Below, piece after piece: positions 8,310 through 15,541 of a DNA stretch of 64,000 nt. The stretch spans positions 1 through 64,000 of the forward strand of contig JBEKMN010000015.1 in the NCBI GenBank assembly GCA_050008495.1. The letters are read 5' to 3'. The stretch comes from CAVROP01 sp050008495 (GTDB lineage Bacteria; Acidobacteriota; Terriglobia; UBA7540). The position numbers and the translations under genes were made by a program. Within the stretch, counting starts at the first letter, position 1; every line of letters starts with the position of its first letter. The notes beneath the pieces are model-generated. The model was given only the letters and a program-made list of their open reading frames with translations, was not told the origin of the DNA and did no database searches.

Positions 8310-8693
8310 TTATGCCCGGGCGGTTGCGGGCTGACCGGCTGCGGCAGCCTGTTTCACTCGACCCGCCAACTCGCCAAAACCAGCCTGATCGTTCACGGCC
8401 AGCTCGGCCAGCATCTTGCGATCGAGTTCGATGCCGAGCGCTTTCAACCCATGGATGAATTGGCTGTAAGTAAGCTCGTGAGAGCGCGCCGCAGCTCCGA
8501 TGCGGATAATCCAAAGCCTGCGGAAATCGCGCTTCCGCTGACGCCGCCCGCGATAGGCGTAGCGGCCTGCCTTATCGGCAGCTTCCTTCATGAATTTGTA
8601 GAGCTTACTCTTGTTGAGAAAATAGCCCTTGGTGAGCTTGGCGAGTTTCTTCCGATTGGCACGGCGAACCGTGCCGCGTTTGACGCGAGGCAT
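8310..8693 (-). CDS. rplT: 50S ribosomal protein L20
   Basis: A 127-residue 23S rRNA-binding ribosomal protein needed early in 50S assembly. Signature MPRVKRGTVRRANRKKLAKL at the N-terminus, GYFLNKSKLYKF, RRQRKRDFRRLWI and SRFIHGLK-type helix (YSQFIHGLKALGIELDRKML). A short Ala-rich tail follows. ATG at 8693 is chosen as L20 invariably begins MPRVKRG. Normal place between rpmI and pheS. Certain. Confidence 0.96.
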   Translation of the reverse strand: MPRVKRGTVRRANRKKLAKLTKGYFLNKSKLYKFMKEAADKAGRYAYRGRRQRKRDFRRLWIIRIGAAARSHELTYSQFIHGLKALGIELDRKMLAELAVNDQAGFGELAGRVKQAAAAGQPATARA

Positions 8694-8779
8694 GGGTTTG
8701 CTCCTTTCGATTGAGTTCAGGGCGGCAGATCCCGCATGACGGGATGAAGGCACCCAGCCGCTGGCCTTCCCGCTCCTGA

Positions 8780-8935
8780 GGGAACAGGGATTAGGGAAAA
8801 GGGATTAGAGAACAGGGAACAGCCCGGCAGTTCACTGTCCCCAGCGATTTGTCTTCCGCTCCCGGTTCCCTGTCACCTGATCCTAGTCGCCTGTTCCCTG
8901 TCATCTGTTCCCTATTCCCTATTCCCTATTCCCTA
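8780..8935. repeat. Long hairpin built of TTCCCTA/GGGAACAG units
   Basis: Between rplT and rpmI. Left arm GGGAACAGGGATTAGGGAA and AGAGAACAGGGAACAG; right arm ends in CTGTTCCCTA with four successive TTCCCTA heptamers. Its end touches the last codon of rpmI. Separates two ribosomal genes normally closely spaced. Confidence 0.85.
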
Positions 8936-9151
8936 CGCATAAGGCAACATGGCCCGAATGGCGGGAGCATTGGCAGGAGAAACGACCGCGGATTGACCCA
9001 GTCTCCTCTTGCGCGCGCTAGCCTTCGAAGTCAGGATGTGGCGTGCAAAGGCGTGCCGGCGCTCCACCTTGCCGGTGGCCGTGATCTTGAAGCGCTTCTT
9101 AGCGCCCCGGTGGGTCTTCAACTTCAGCTTGATCTTCTTGGGCTTTGGCAA
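8933..9151 (-). CDS. rpmI: 50S ribosomal protein L35
   Basis: A 72-residue basic ribosomal protein. Signature KLKTHRGAKKRFKITATGKV, then RHILTSKASARKRRLGQSAV. The N-terminus is a few residues longer than usual (MPKPKKIKLKLKTHRG), with extra Lys. Start codon is TTG at 9151 with an ideal GGAGGAGAG site right upstream, so a rare start is well supported. Follows infC with the usual synteny. Certain. Confidence 0.95.
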   Translation of the reverse strand: MPKPKKIKLKLKTHRGAKKRFKITATGKVERRHAFARHILTSKASARKRRLGQSAVVSPANAPAIRAMLPYA

Positions 9152-9194
9152 CTCTCCTCCAGTCCGGTTCCTTGCGTAGTGTCCTAGTTTGTGT

Positions 9195-9244
9195 GTAGCG
9201 CCGGCCTTCAGATCGGCAGGTGCCCCGCCAGGTCGGGGCGCTAC
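9195..9244. repeat. Inverted repeat GTAGCGCC...GGCGCTAC
   Basis: GTAGCGCCGGCCTTCAGATC with an inner GGCAGGTGCCCCGCC and an outer GGGGCGCTAC. Lies between infC and rpmI. A relative is at 52528-52601, and a half-copy seems to sit inside the MEMO gene near 16375-16402. Confidence 0.65.
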
Positions 9245-9272
9245 GCGTCCGCGGTTCCGTCAGCAAAAGCCC

Positions 9273-9950
9273 CTATCGCGCAGGCTCGTCCCCTGCCGAA
9301 GGAGCGGGAGCAGGCTGTGCAGGCGCAGCGGCTACCGGCACCGCAGCCCGCTTGGGCTGAGGGCTCCGAATCGGGGCCGGGGATGTCGTCCCCGCCGGCC
9401 GTGCTGGCTGGGTCGGCGAGCCTTTGCCCGGCGCTTTCTTGGCGGAGATAATCGTGGAGAGGTTCGGCCCCTCGATCTTCGGCCGCGTCTCCACCATCCC
9501 CACCTCACTCACCTCTTCAGCCAACTTCTCCATCATTTTGAATCCCAGGTCGCGATGAGCCATTTCGCGGCCGCGGAACATGATCGTGACTTTAACCTTC
9601 GCTCCCTCTTTCAAAAACTCGATCACCTTGTTCCGCTTGGTTTCAAAATCATGCGCGGACGTCCGGGGCCGCATCTTCACTTCCTTAAGCTCAATCGACT
9701 TCTGATGCTTGCGAGCCTCGTGCTGCCGCTTGCTGAGCTGGTAAAGGTACTTACCGTAATTGATAATGCGGCATACAGGCGGGTTTGCCGTGGGGGCAAC
9801 TTCCACGAGATCGAGACCTTGGCCTCGCGCGATTCTCAGAGCCTCAAAGGGCGGCATGATTCCCAGTTGTCCGCCCTCTTCATTGATCACCCGGATTTCC
9901 CGGGCTCGAATTCTCTCATTGACTCGAACAAATCGGTCGGCGATAGGCAT
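9273..9950 (-). CDS. infC: Translation initiation factor IF-3 with Pro/Ala-rich tail
   Basis: A 225-residue factor that binds the 30S subunit and controls start-codon selection. N-domain: NERIRAREIRVINEEGGQLG and DLVEVAPTANPPVCRIINYG. C-domain: KEVKMRPRTSAHDFETK, GAKVKVTIMFRGREMAH. After about residue 172 comes an unusual low-complexity tail of about 50 residues rich in Pro and Ala. Start chosen at ATG 9950 (MPIADRFVRVNERIR) because of a perfect CGGGAGGAA site immediately before it; this is not the AUU start known from E. coli. Certain apart from the tail's role. Confidence 0.95.
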   Translation of the reverse strand: MPIADRFVRVNERIRAREIRVINEEGGQLGIMPPFEALRIARGQGLDLVEVAPTANPPVCRIINYGKYLYQLSKRQHEARKHQKSIELKEVKMRPRTSAHDFETKRNKVIEFLKEGAKVKVTIMFRGREMAHRDLGFKMMEKLAEEVSEVGMVETRPKIEGPNLSTIISAKKAPGKGSPTQPARPAGTTSPAPIRSPQPKRAAVPVAAAPAQPAPAPSAGDEPAR

Positions 9951-9973
9951 TTCCTCCCGGCCCTGTTGGCCCA

Positions 9974-10052
9974 GTAGGAGCGCATGGCCGTGCGTCCCTA
10001 CTCCCGAAAACTTCTGCGTTGGTCGCGGCGGGGCGCATGGCCATGCGTCCCG
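9974..10052. repeat. Two tandem palindromes (GCATGGCC core)
   Basis: In the thrS-infC gap, GTAGGAGCGCATGGCCGTGC...CCCTAC (9974-10001) is a variant of the 28-base palindrome family. About 30 bases on is GGGCGCATGGCCATGCGTCC (10031-10051). Both would form hairpins in the infC leader. Confidence 0.75.
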
Positions 10053-10077
10053 AAATATTCTGAGGCGAGCACACAGC

Positions 10078-12015
10078 TTACCATTTCGTGGCTCTGGTGT
10101 CGATAAGCTGCCGAATCCAGCCGATAAAATCGTCCAGGGCGCGGAAGCCGGCATCTCCGGTGTCCCGGCGCCGCACGGCGACGCCGCGTCCCTGGGCTTC
10201 GCGATCCCCGACCACCAGCATGAAAGGCACCTTTTGCAGCTGCGCATCGCGAATGCGCGCATTCAGTTTCTCGTTGCGATCGTCCAGCCCGGCGCGAACG
10301 TTGGCCCGGCGCAGTGCCTCCTGAACCTCGCGAGCGTAGGCCAGATGCTTGTCACTTATGGGAAGCACTACAGCCTGCACGGGTGACAGCCAAACCGGGA
10401 AAGCACCCGCATAATGCTCAATCAGCACGCCAAAGAAACGCTCATAGGCGCCCAGCAGAGCCCGATGCACCATGATGGGCTGATGAGCGTGTCCATCGGC
10501 GCCCGTATATTCAAGGCCGAACCGTTGGGGCAAATTGAAATCGAACTGTACCGTCGTGAGCTGCCAGGGCCGGTTCATGGCGTCAAGAAGTTTAATGTCA
10601 ATCTTCGGCCCGTAAAAAGCCGCTTCGCCCGGCACACGCCGGCAGGAGATGCCGCGCTTCCGCAGGGCGGACTCGAGCGAATTCTCCGCCATTTCCCACT
10701 GCGCGGGTTCGCCGAAGTATTTCTCTCGATCCGAGGGGTCCCAGGTGGAAAGGTCGACCTCGTACTTGTCGAATCCGAAGGTCTTCATCAGCATCAGCGC
10801 GAAGTCCACACAGGCGCCGGCTTCGGACTCGATGGTTTCCGGCGTAGCGAAGATATGAGCATCGTCCTGAGTGAAACCCCGAACCCGCATCAGACCGTGC
10901 ATCACGCCGGAGCGCTCGTAGCGGTAGACTGTCCCGAACTCCGCCAGCCGCATGGGCAACTCGCGATAGCTCCGCCTTTGGTCCTTGTAAATTAAGATGT
11001 GGAACGGGCAGTTCATCGGCCTCAACTGGTATTCCGCGTCCTCGAGCGCCATGGGCGTGAACATGTTCTCGCGGTAGTAACCCCAATGCCCGCTGGTCTT
11101 CCATAAATCTACACGAGCCACGTGCGGCGTATACACCAGTTCGTAGCCCTGCCGGAGCAGTTCCGTGCGCATGAAGTCTTCGATCTCTTTGCGAATGATG
11201 CCGCCCTTGGGATGCCAGAAAACCAGCCCCGGCCCAGCCTCGTCTTGGATGCTGAAAAGATCGAGTTCCTTCCCCAGCCGCCGGTGATCTCGCTTCTTCG
11301 CTTCTTCGAGTTGGGTCAGGAAAGCATCCAGTTCCTTCTGGCTGAAGAAGGCAGTTCCATAAATGCGCTGCATCGGATGCGACTTCTCATCGCCCTTCCA
11401 GTGCGCCCCGGCCACGCTCAAGAGCTTGACGGCCTTGATCCGCCCGGTGGAGGGAATGTGCGGCCCGCGGCAAAAATCGAGAAACTTGCCCGTGCGATAG
11501 GCGCTGAAAACGGGCTCGGCCTTTTCTTCAATCAGCTCGCACTTCAAGAACTCGCCCATCTCCGCGAAGAGCTTCTTGCCGTCTTCCTTCGGAAACTGCA
11601 CGCGCTCGTTCGGGAGGTCCGACTTGATGATCTCGCGCATCCGGTCTTCAATCTTCTTGAGGTCATCTTCCGTGAAGGGCTTCTCGCGATAGAAGTCGTA
11701 ATAGAAACCAGTCTCGGTGGCGGGACCGACTCCCGGGTGCGCGTCCGGAAAAAGGTCTGTGACTGCAGCGGCCAGCAGGTGAGCCGTGGAATGGCGATAA
11801 ATCTCCAGACCCTCGGGCGAGGATGGCGTAATGAACTGGATTGGCGCATTCTGCTCGATGGGAGTCGACAGATCCACCAATCGTCCGTCCAGCTTGGCAG
11901 CCAGCGCCTCCGACGCCAGACGCGGCCCAATAGACTTCGCCACCTCCAGCGCTGTTATTCCTTGAGGGAACTCCTTCGCTGACTTGTCAGGGAATTCGAT
12001 TAGAACGTTTGCCAT
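10078..12015 (-). CDS. thrS: Threonyl-tRNA synthetase
   Basis: A 645-residue class II synthetase that charges and edits tRNA-Thr. Domains in order: TGS (about 1-62), editing domain with HSTAHLLAAAV near residue 77 and later an RGPHIPSTG stretch, catalytic core (GPGLVFWHPKGGIIRKEIED, RPMNCPFHILIYK, RYERSGVMHGLMRVRGFTQD), and the C-terminal anticodon domain. Zn-site Cys in MNCPFH and later His residues are present. First gene of the infC-rpmI-rplT-pheST block, with a strong sigma-70 type promoter at 12055-12084. Certain. Confidence 0.96.
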   Translation of the reverse strand: MANVLIEFPDKSAKEFPQGITALEVAKSIGPRLASEALAAKLDGRLVDLSTPIEQNAPIQFITPSSPEGLEIYRHSTAHLLAAAVTDLFPDAHPGVGPATETGFYYDFYREKPFTEDDLKKIEDRMREIIKSDLPNERVQFPKEDGKKLFAEMGEFLKCELIEEKAEPVFSAYRTGKFLDFCRGPHIPSTGRIKAVKLLSVAGAHWKGDEKSHPMQRIYGTAFFSQKELDAFLTQLEEAKKRDHRRLGKELDLFSIQDEAGPGLVFWHPKGGIIRKEIEDFMRTELLRQGYELVYTPHVARVDLWKTSGHWGYYRENMFTPMALEDAEYQLRPMNCPFHILIYKDQRRSYRELPMRLAEFGTVYRYERSGVMHGLMRVRGFTQDDAHIFATPETIESEAGACVDFALMLMKTFGFDKYEVDLSTWDPSDREKYFGEPAQWEMAENSLESALRKRGISCRRVPGEAAFYGPKIDIKLLDAMNRPWQLTTVQFDFNLPQRFGLEYTGADGHAHQPIMVHRALLGAYERFFGVLIEHYAGAFPVWLSPVQAVVLPISDKHLAYAREVQEALRRANVRAGLDDRNEKLNARIRDAQLQKVPFMLVVGDREAQGRGVAVRRRDTGDAGFRALDDFIGWIRQLIDTRATKW

Positions 12016-12054
12016 TCGTCACTAGCTTCCGAGTCTTGCCAAAGTCACTTCTCA

Positions 12055-12084
12055 AATATAGCAATTCCTTCTGTGTAGGGTCAA
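12055..12084 (-). promoter_or_regulatory. Probable sigma-70 promoter of thrS
   Basis: On the minus strand TTGACC, an 18-base spacer, then TATATT, ending 40 bases before the thrS ATG. This would give a short leader of about 30 bases, leaving no room for a T-box or other large riboswitch. Confidence 0.6.
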
Positions 12085-12135
12085 ACACCTTGAGGACCTC
12101 TCGAAGTCCACAATCGTGGGTTCTAAACCGGAGTC

Positions 12136-12357
12136 TTAGCAGTATTCGAAGCCTTGGGCTCCGAAGCACGTGGCGTTCAGCCTCACACCCTTGTAATAGA
12201 CTGGCAAGTCAACCTCGCGCCGATGGGGCACGGCACGGGCGGCCAACTCCAATGCCAGGGCTTCTTGATAGACGGGCTCAAGGAAGCCATGGCCCAATTG
12301 CCGGTGGACTTCCATCGCCGCCCCGATTATCGCATACGTCCTCGGATCGTTCGGCAT
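12136..12357 (-). pseudogene. Truncated GxxExxY-family gene
   Basis: A 73-residue product matches the N-terminal half of GxxExxY proteins (about 125 residues): AIIGAAMEVHRQLGHGFLEP, VYQEALALELAARAV, VDLPVYYKGVRLN. The match stops after the YKGVRLN strand; the DxxxxxxVIxELKA strand and the rest are absent and replaced by unrelated codons to a stop. I read it as a decayed fragment. It sits upstream of thrS and its 3' end is close to the thrS promoter. Confidence 0.65.
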
Positions 12358-12360
12358 GGT

Positions 12361-12560
12361 CCGCAGATTACGCAGATTTCACAGATTAAGCAAGCCGGAA
12401 AACCGAAGGCGCCGAGTAGGCTGAACACCCAGCAGGGTGCGCCGAAAACTCACCGGGAGACGGTTTCGACGTTGGACCGCGGACCAAGCAGCGGGCCTGG
12501 AACGGGGTCTTATTGCTTCTCGCCTTTGCCAATCTGTGTAATCTGCGTAATCTGTGGATT
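12361..12560. repeat. Inverted pair of CAGATTACG-type repeats
   Basis: Left arm CCGCAGATTACGCAGATTTC and ACAGATTA (12361-12388); right arm TAATCTGCGTAATCTGTGG (about 12533-12560). About 145 non-repetitive bases lie between. Sits between the GxxExxY fragment and holA, whose ATG is 19 bases from the right arm. Confidence 0.75.
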
Positions 12561-12578
12561 ATGTGTTAGCATTGCTGC

Positions 12579-13670
12579 ATGCAGCCTGCGGATTTCTTCG
12601 CCACATTTCGGAGAGGCCCGGCCGGCGGGGCTTATTTCTTGCGCGGCCCTGACCGCTTTCTCCAGGAGGAATGCCGCAAAGCCGTGGTGAACTCGATTCC
12701 CGATGAGGCTCGGCAATGGTGCCTGGCGGAGATTGAGTTTGAGCCGCAGCGCCTGCGGCACGATCTGGAGGCCGCGCAGCAGATGCCCATGCTGGGTGGG
12801 CACAACTTCCTGCTCTTTGCCGACCCGGAAGATTTCAAACACGCGGGCGACGAGGACGCCGAGGCGTTGCGCGCCTACCTCGAGCGTCCCTCGCCCTTCT
12901 CCACCGTGGTGTTCACGGCCTCGGAGCCGGACCGGCGGCGGAAGTTCATCCAGTTGCTGGAGAAGAAAGCCCAGTTGGTGGAGATGCGGGCGCTTAATTG
13001 CCGCCAGGCCGCGCTCTGGGCCAGCGACTTCCTGCACGCGGCCGGCGTGGAGATCGACGCGGAATTGGCCGAGGAAATCGCCGGCAAGTTCGAGATCAGC
13101 AACGATTCCCGCGCCGAGTCGAAAGCTTCCGGCGTGAACCTTCTCTGGATGCGCACGGAACTCGAGAAACTGCTCACGGCCAACCCCGGCAAGAAGCGAC
13201 TTGAGGCGGCTGACTTGGAATTGATCGTCGCCTTCCGCGAAGAGCGCGAAATCGGTAAGCTTTTGCGCGCCATCGGCGAACGGAAATGCGGCCCGGCGTT
13301 GGAATTCCTGCGGGAACTTCTGGCCAGCAAAGTCGCCGAAACTTTGATTGTATGGTGTATCGGCGACCTGTTTCGCCAGACGCTCAGGGGAGGCGGGGCA
13401 CAGTACGGCGGGGGGCGCGGAGGCTGGTCGCGTCCCGCCAACCCTTATTCCACTTGGGAAATCGTGCCCCTCGTGCAGCGGAATTATCCGCGCGAAGAAC
13501 TACAGCAGGCGCTCCAGGCCGTCCGCCGTACCGACCTGGGAATCAAATCCTCGTGGAAGGATTCAAGAATTCTTTTGGAGTTTCTGGTTTGGCAGGTGGT
13601 CGTCGGCAAGGAAAGCGCAACCATACCCACGATTGGGGAGGATCTCCCCGCTCCCAGCACGGATGGCTGA
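12579..13670 (+). CDS. holA: DNA polymerase III delta subunit
   Basis: A 363-residue clamp-loader subunit that opens the sliding clamp. N-terminal AAA-like fold: GGAYFLRGPDRFLQEECRKA, LGGHNFLLFADPEDF; helical middle domain ending SSWKDSRILLEFLVWQVV. Sequence is divergent as usual for HolA. A Gly-rich insertion (about residues 267-280) interrupts the C-terminal domain, and the extreme C-terminus reads into low-complexity sequence. Convergent with rpsT, which is the common bacterial neighbourhood and supports the call. Confidence 0.85.
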   Translation: MQPADFFATFRRGPAGGAYFLRGPDRFLQEECRKAVVNSIPDEARQWCLAEIEFEPQRLRHDLEAAQQMPMLGGHNFLLFADPEDFKHAGDEDAEALRAYLERPSPFSTVVFTASEPDRRRKFIQLLEKKAQLVEMRALNCRQAALWASDFLHAAGVEIDAELAEEIAGKFEISNDSRAESKASGVNLLWMRTELEKLLTANPGKKRLEAADLELIVAFREEREIGKLLRAIGERKCGPALEFLRELLASKVAETLIVWCIGDLFRQTLRGGGAQYGGGRGGWSRPANPYSTWEIVPLVQRNYPREELQQALQAVRRTDLGIKSSWKDSRILLEFLVWQVVVGKESATIPTIGEDLPAPSTDG

Positions 13671-13681
13671 TCCGTCCCGCC

Positions 13682-13706
13682 GTAGGGGGACGGCTTGCCG
13701 TCCCCG
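13682..13706. repeat. Short hairpin GGGGACGGC-TT-GCCGTCCCC
   Basis: A 9-bp perfect stem (13686-13694 with 13697-13705) headed by GTAGG, so a variant of the GTAGGGGC palindromes. Lies just after holA in the holA-rpsT convergent gap and could act as a bidirectional end signal, though no T-tract follows. Confidence 0.55.
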
Positions 13707-13800
13707 CGTTTCTGCTGGTCCCGACGAGGGTAGGGCAAGCCCTATCCCCACATGCCGGAGCTCAGAATGACAATTCTTGACAGGCAGCCGAGAGCCAAGC

Positions 13801-14064
13801 TTAGGCCAGAGCATTGAAGGCAAGCGTCAACCGCGACTTGTAGGCCGCTGCCGTATTGGCGTGCAAAACGCCCTTGTGGATGGAATGGTCGATGAGCGCC
13901 AGCGTGGGCTTCAAAAGCGCTTCCGCAGCGGCTTTGTCCTTGGCTTTCAGCGTTGCGCGGAATTTCCGGATCTGATGCCGCAGCCTGGTCAGGTGCGCCC
14001 GGTTCAGCTCAGTTCGCTTTTGAGTTTGCTTGATGCGCTTTAATGCGGATTTGTGACTTGCCAC
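13801..14064 (-). CDS. rpsT: 30S ribosomal protein S20
   Basis: An 87-residue basic helical protein binding 16S rRNA. Signature SHKSALKRIKQTQKRTELNR near the N-terminus and a C-terminal AAYKSRLTLAF helix. Start set at GTG 14064 (product M-A-S-H-K-S) because S20 always begins there and AAAAGGAGATTCT precedes it; an upstream ATG would add ten unrelated residues. It has its own promoter (14097-14125), which overlaps the hpt start region on the other strand. Confidence 0.94.
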   Translation of the reverse strand: MASHKSALKRIKQTQKRTELNRAHLTRLRHQIRKFRATLKAKDKAAAEALLKPTLALIDHSIHKGVLHANTAAAYKSRLTLAFNALA

Positions 14065-14096
14065 AGAATCTCCTTTTGTACAAGATACGAACACTC

Positions 14097-14125
14097 AATT
14101 TAACAGACGCTCCGAGGAGCGTCAA
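14097..14125 (-). promoter_or_regulatory. Probable rpsT promoter with palindrome in spacer
   Basis: On the minus strand TTGACG, a 17-base spacer, then TAAATT, 33 bases before the GTG start. The spacer is a palindrome (GACGCTC-CGAG-GAGCGTC, 14106-14123) that also contains the GAGGAG ribosome site of the divergent hpt gene. It may be an operator or a hairpin in the hpt leader. Confidence 0.6.
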
Positions 14126-14128
14126 TGG

Positions 14129-14683
14129 GTGACCATGGGCAATACTCTTTCTCAATCGAATCTGGAAGTACTTATCGATGCGACCCGGATTGCCTCGCGA
14201 ATCCGCGAGTTGGGCGAGCAGATCTCCAACGACTATCGCGGCCGCACCCCGCACCTGGTGGGCGTGTTGATGGGGGCCTGGGTGTTCATGGCGGACCTTA
14301 TCCGCAACCTCAGCATCGAGGTGACCGTGGATTTCCTGGGGATCCAAAGCTATCTCGCCGGGACGACCTCATCCGGCGAAGTGAAAATCACCAAAGACCT
14401 CGATAGGAGCATCGCGGGCCGCGACGTTCTGGTGGTCGAGGATATCCTCGACACGGGGCGAACTTATCAATACTTGCAGGGGGTTCTTGCTGCCCATCAG
14501 CCTGACAGCGTGAAGCTCGTCGCGCTGCTCGATAAGACGGCCCGACGCGTGGTTCCCGTGCAGGCCGACTACGTGGGCTTTCCGATTCCCGATGTTTTCG
14601 TGGTTGGCTACGGCCTGGATTACAACCAACAGTTTCGGCGCCTGCCGGAGGTGCGCATCCTGCCCAACATTGCCTCGACCTGA
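14129..14683 (+). CDS. hpt: Hypoxanthine phosphoribosyltransferase
   Basis: A 184-residue purine-salvage enzyme that joins hypoxanthine or guanine to PRPP. The PRPP loop VVEDILDTGRTYQYLQ (about residues 100-115), the flexible loop SYLAGTTSSGEVK and the GLDYNQQFRRLP C-terminal signature are present. GTG at 14129 is preferred since the GAGGAG site lies 9 bases upstream; the ATG two codons later is possible. Divergent from rpsT with overlapping control region. Certain family. Confidence 0.93.
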   Translation: MTMGNTLSQSNLEVLIDATRIASRIRELGEQISNDYRGRTPHLVGVLMGAWVFMADLIRNLSIEVTVDFLGIQSYLAGTTSSGEVKITKDLDRSIAGRDVLVVEDILDTGRTYQYLQGVLAAHQPDSVKLVALLDKTARRVVPVQADYVGFPIPDVFVVGYGLDYNQQFRRLPEVRILPNIAST

Positions 14684-14807
14684 TCGGGTGATCGGATGAG
14701 CCATTTGTGATATGTGATTTCTGATTTGCGATTGGGCCTTTCAATCACCAATCACAAATCACCAATCACAAATCGCCAATCACAAATCGTTCACCCGATC
14801 TCCCGAT
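14684..14807. repeat. Long hairpin, second copy of the AATCACAAATC type
   Basis: Left arm CATTTGTGATATGTGATTTC and TGATTTGCGATTGG; right arm CCAATCACAAATCACC, AATCACAAATCGCC, AATCACAAATCG. Outer flanks GATCGGATGAGCC and GTTCACCCGATCTCCCGAT match those at 3231-3336. One unit longer in the right arm than the first copy. Confidence 0.88.
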
Positions 14808-14819
14808 GACGCGATTCCT

Positions 14820-15329
14820 CTAAGACTTCGTTCGTTTGAAATGGATCGTATGGACCTGGTCCTTGCCATTCTCGCGCCAGGTCCACTTTTCCGTGAAGTG
14901 ATCCTCATCGGCAATTTGGATCAGCAAGTGACGCATGTGGCCGGCGCTGGGGTTTGCCAGATTGGTGATTCCGGTAAGAGAGAACTCGAATTCCTTCTGG
15001 TCGCCAGTGACCGCAGGCGCTTCCATGCGCGGCTGATTGCCCGCCGCGCAGTAATGAGTCATCGCCAGCCCTTTTCCGTTCGGCGTGTAGAGCGTCACCA
15101 TCTGATCGGCCTCAGCGCTCTGAGAAGTCTCTTCCAGCGCTGTCCCATTCGAGACCAGGCGAATCGTGTTGGACAGTGGTTTGCCTTGCGGCCCCGGAGC
15201 TTCCCATGTGCCGACAAGGGTTTTCAGGCGATCGAATCCGGCCACAGGCTGCGCTTGCGGGAGCGCGCGCCCTGCAAACCATCCCATAGCGATGATCCCC
15301 AACGCGAGCCAAAGAAATGCCTTTCGCAT
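14820..15329 (-). CDS. Secreted protein, DUF1579-like beta-barrel
   Basis: A 169-residue protein with a Sec signal peptide (MRKAFLWLALGIIAMGWFAG, cleavage probably after GRALPQA). The mature part starts DRLKTLVGTWEAPGPQGKPL, a pattern seen in secreted lipocalin-like proteins annotated DUF1579 or similar, and ends in an antiparallel strand pattern (FTEKWTWRENGKDQVHTIHF). Ligand unknown. Good AGGAGG site before the ATG. Isolated between two hairpin elements. Signal peptide clear, family likely. Confidence 0.65.
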   Translation of the reverse strand: MRKAFLWLALGIIAMGWFAGRALPQAQPVAGFDRLKTLVGTWEAPGPQGKPLSNTIRLVSNGTALEETSQSAEADQMVTLYTPNGKGLAMTHYCAAGNQPRMEAPAVTGDQKEFEFSLTGITNLANPSAGHMRHLLIQIADEDHFTEKWTWRENGKDQVHTIHFKRTKS

Positions 15330-15347
15330 TCCGTGCCTCCTCTCCGT

Positions 15348-15459
15348 AGCTGTCAGCTCTCAGCTTTCAGCTATCAGCAAACGGTCTGCGGCGGCAGTCG
15401 CGCTAATATCCGCTTGCTGAGAGCTGACAGCTGAGAGCTAATTCACCCGATCTCCCGAT
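15348..15459. repeat. Long hairpin built of AGCTGTCAGCTCTC units
   Basis: Left arm AGCTGTCAGCTCTCAGCTTT and CAGCTATCAGC; right arm GCTGAGAGCTGACAGCTGAG and AGC. The right side continues with AATTCACCCGATCTCCCGAT, the same flank that borders a different core at 14684-14807. A second copy of this core is at 61880-62020. Confidence 0.88.
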
Positions 15460-15541
15460 ATTCTACACACTCGCTGCTCGAAGCGGAATCCCTCTTCCTC
15501 GCGAGCACCGAAATCCCCGGGCCGTGGTAAGCTAATTTGCC

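Noticed and set aside
8239..8514. 92-residue N-terminal extension of PheS
   Set aside because: It overlaps rplT in another frame and the double palindrome; PheS family begins at MTIFDK.
8903..8935. Tandem TTCCCTA heptamers and similar runs as a CRISPR-like array
   Set aside because: Units are 7-10 bases, contiguous, with no spacers and no cas genes in the window.
12016..12054. T-box or other riboswitch before thrS
   Set aside because: The predicted leader is only about 30 bases.
11987..12169. Short minus-strand frame upstream of thrS (contains a KVFDPTQKELLYL stretch) as the missing half of the GxxExxY gene
   Set aside because: The match to the family is too weak and it overlaps the predicted thrS promoter.
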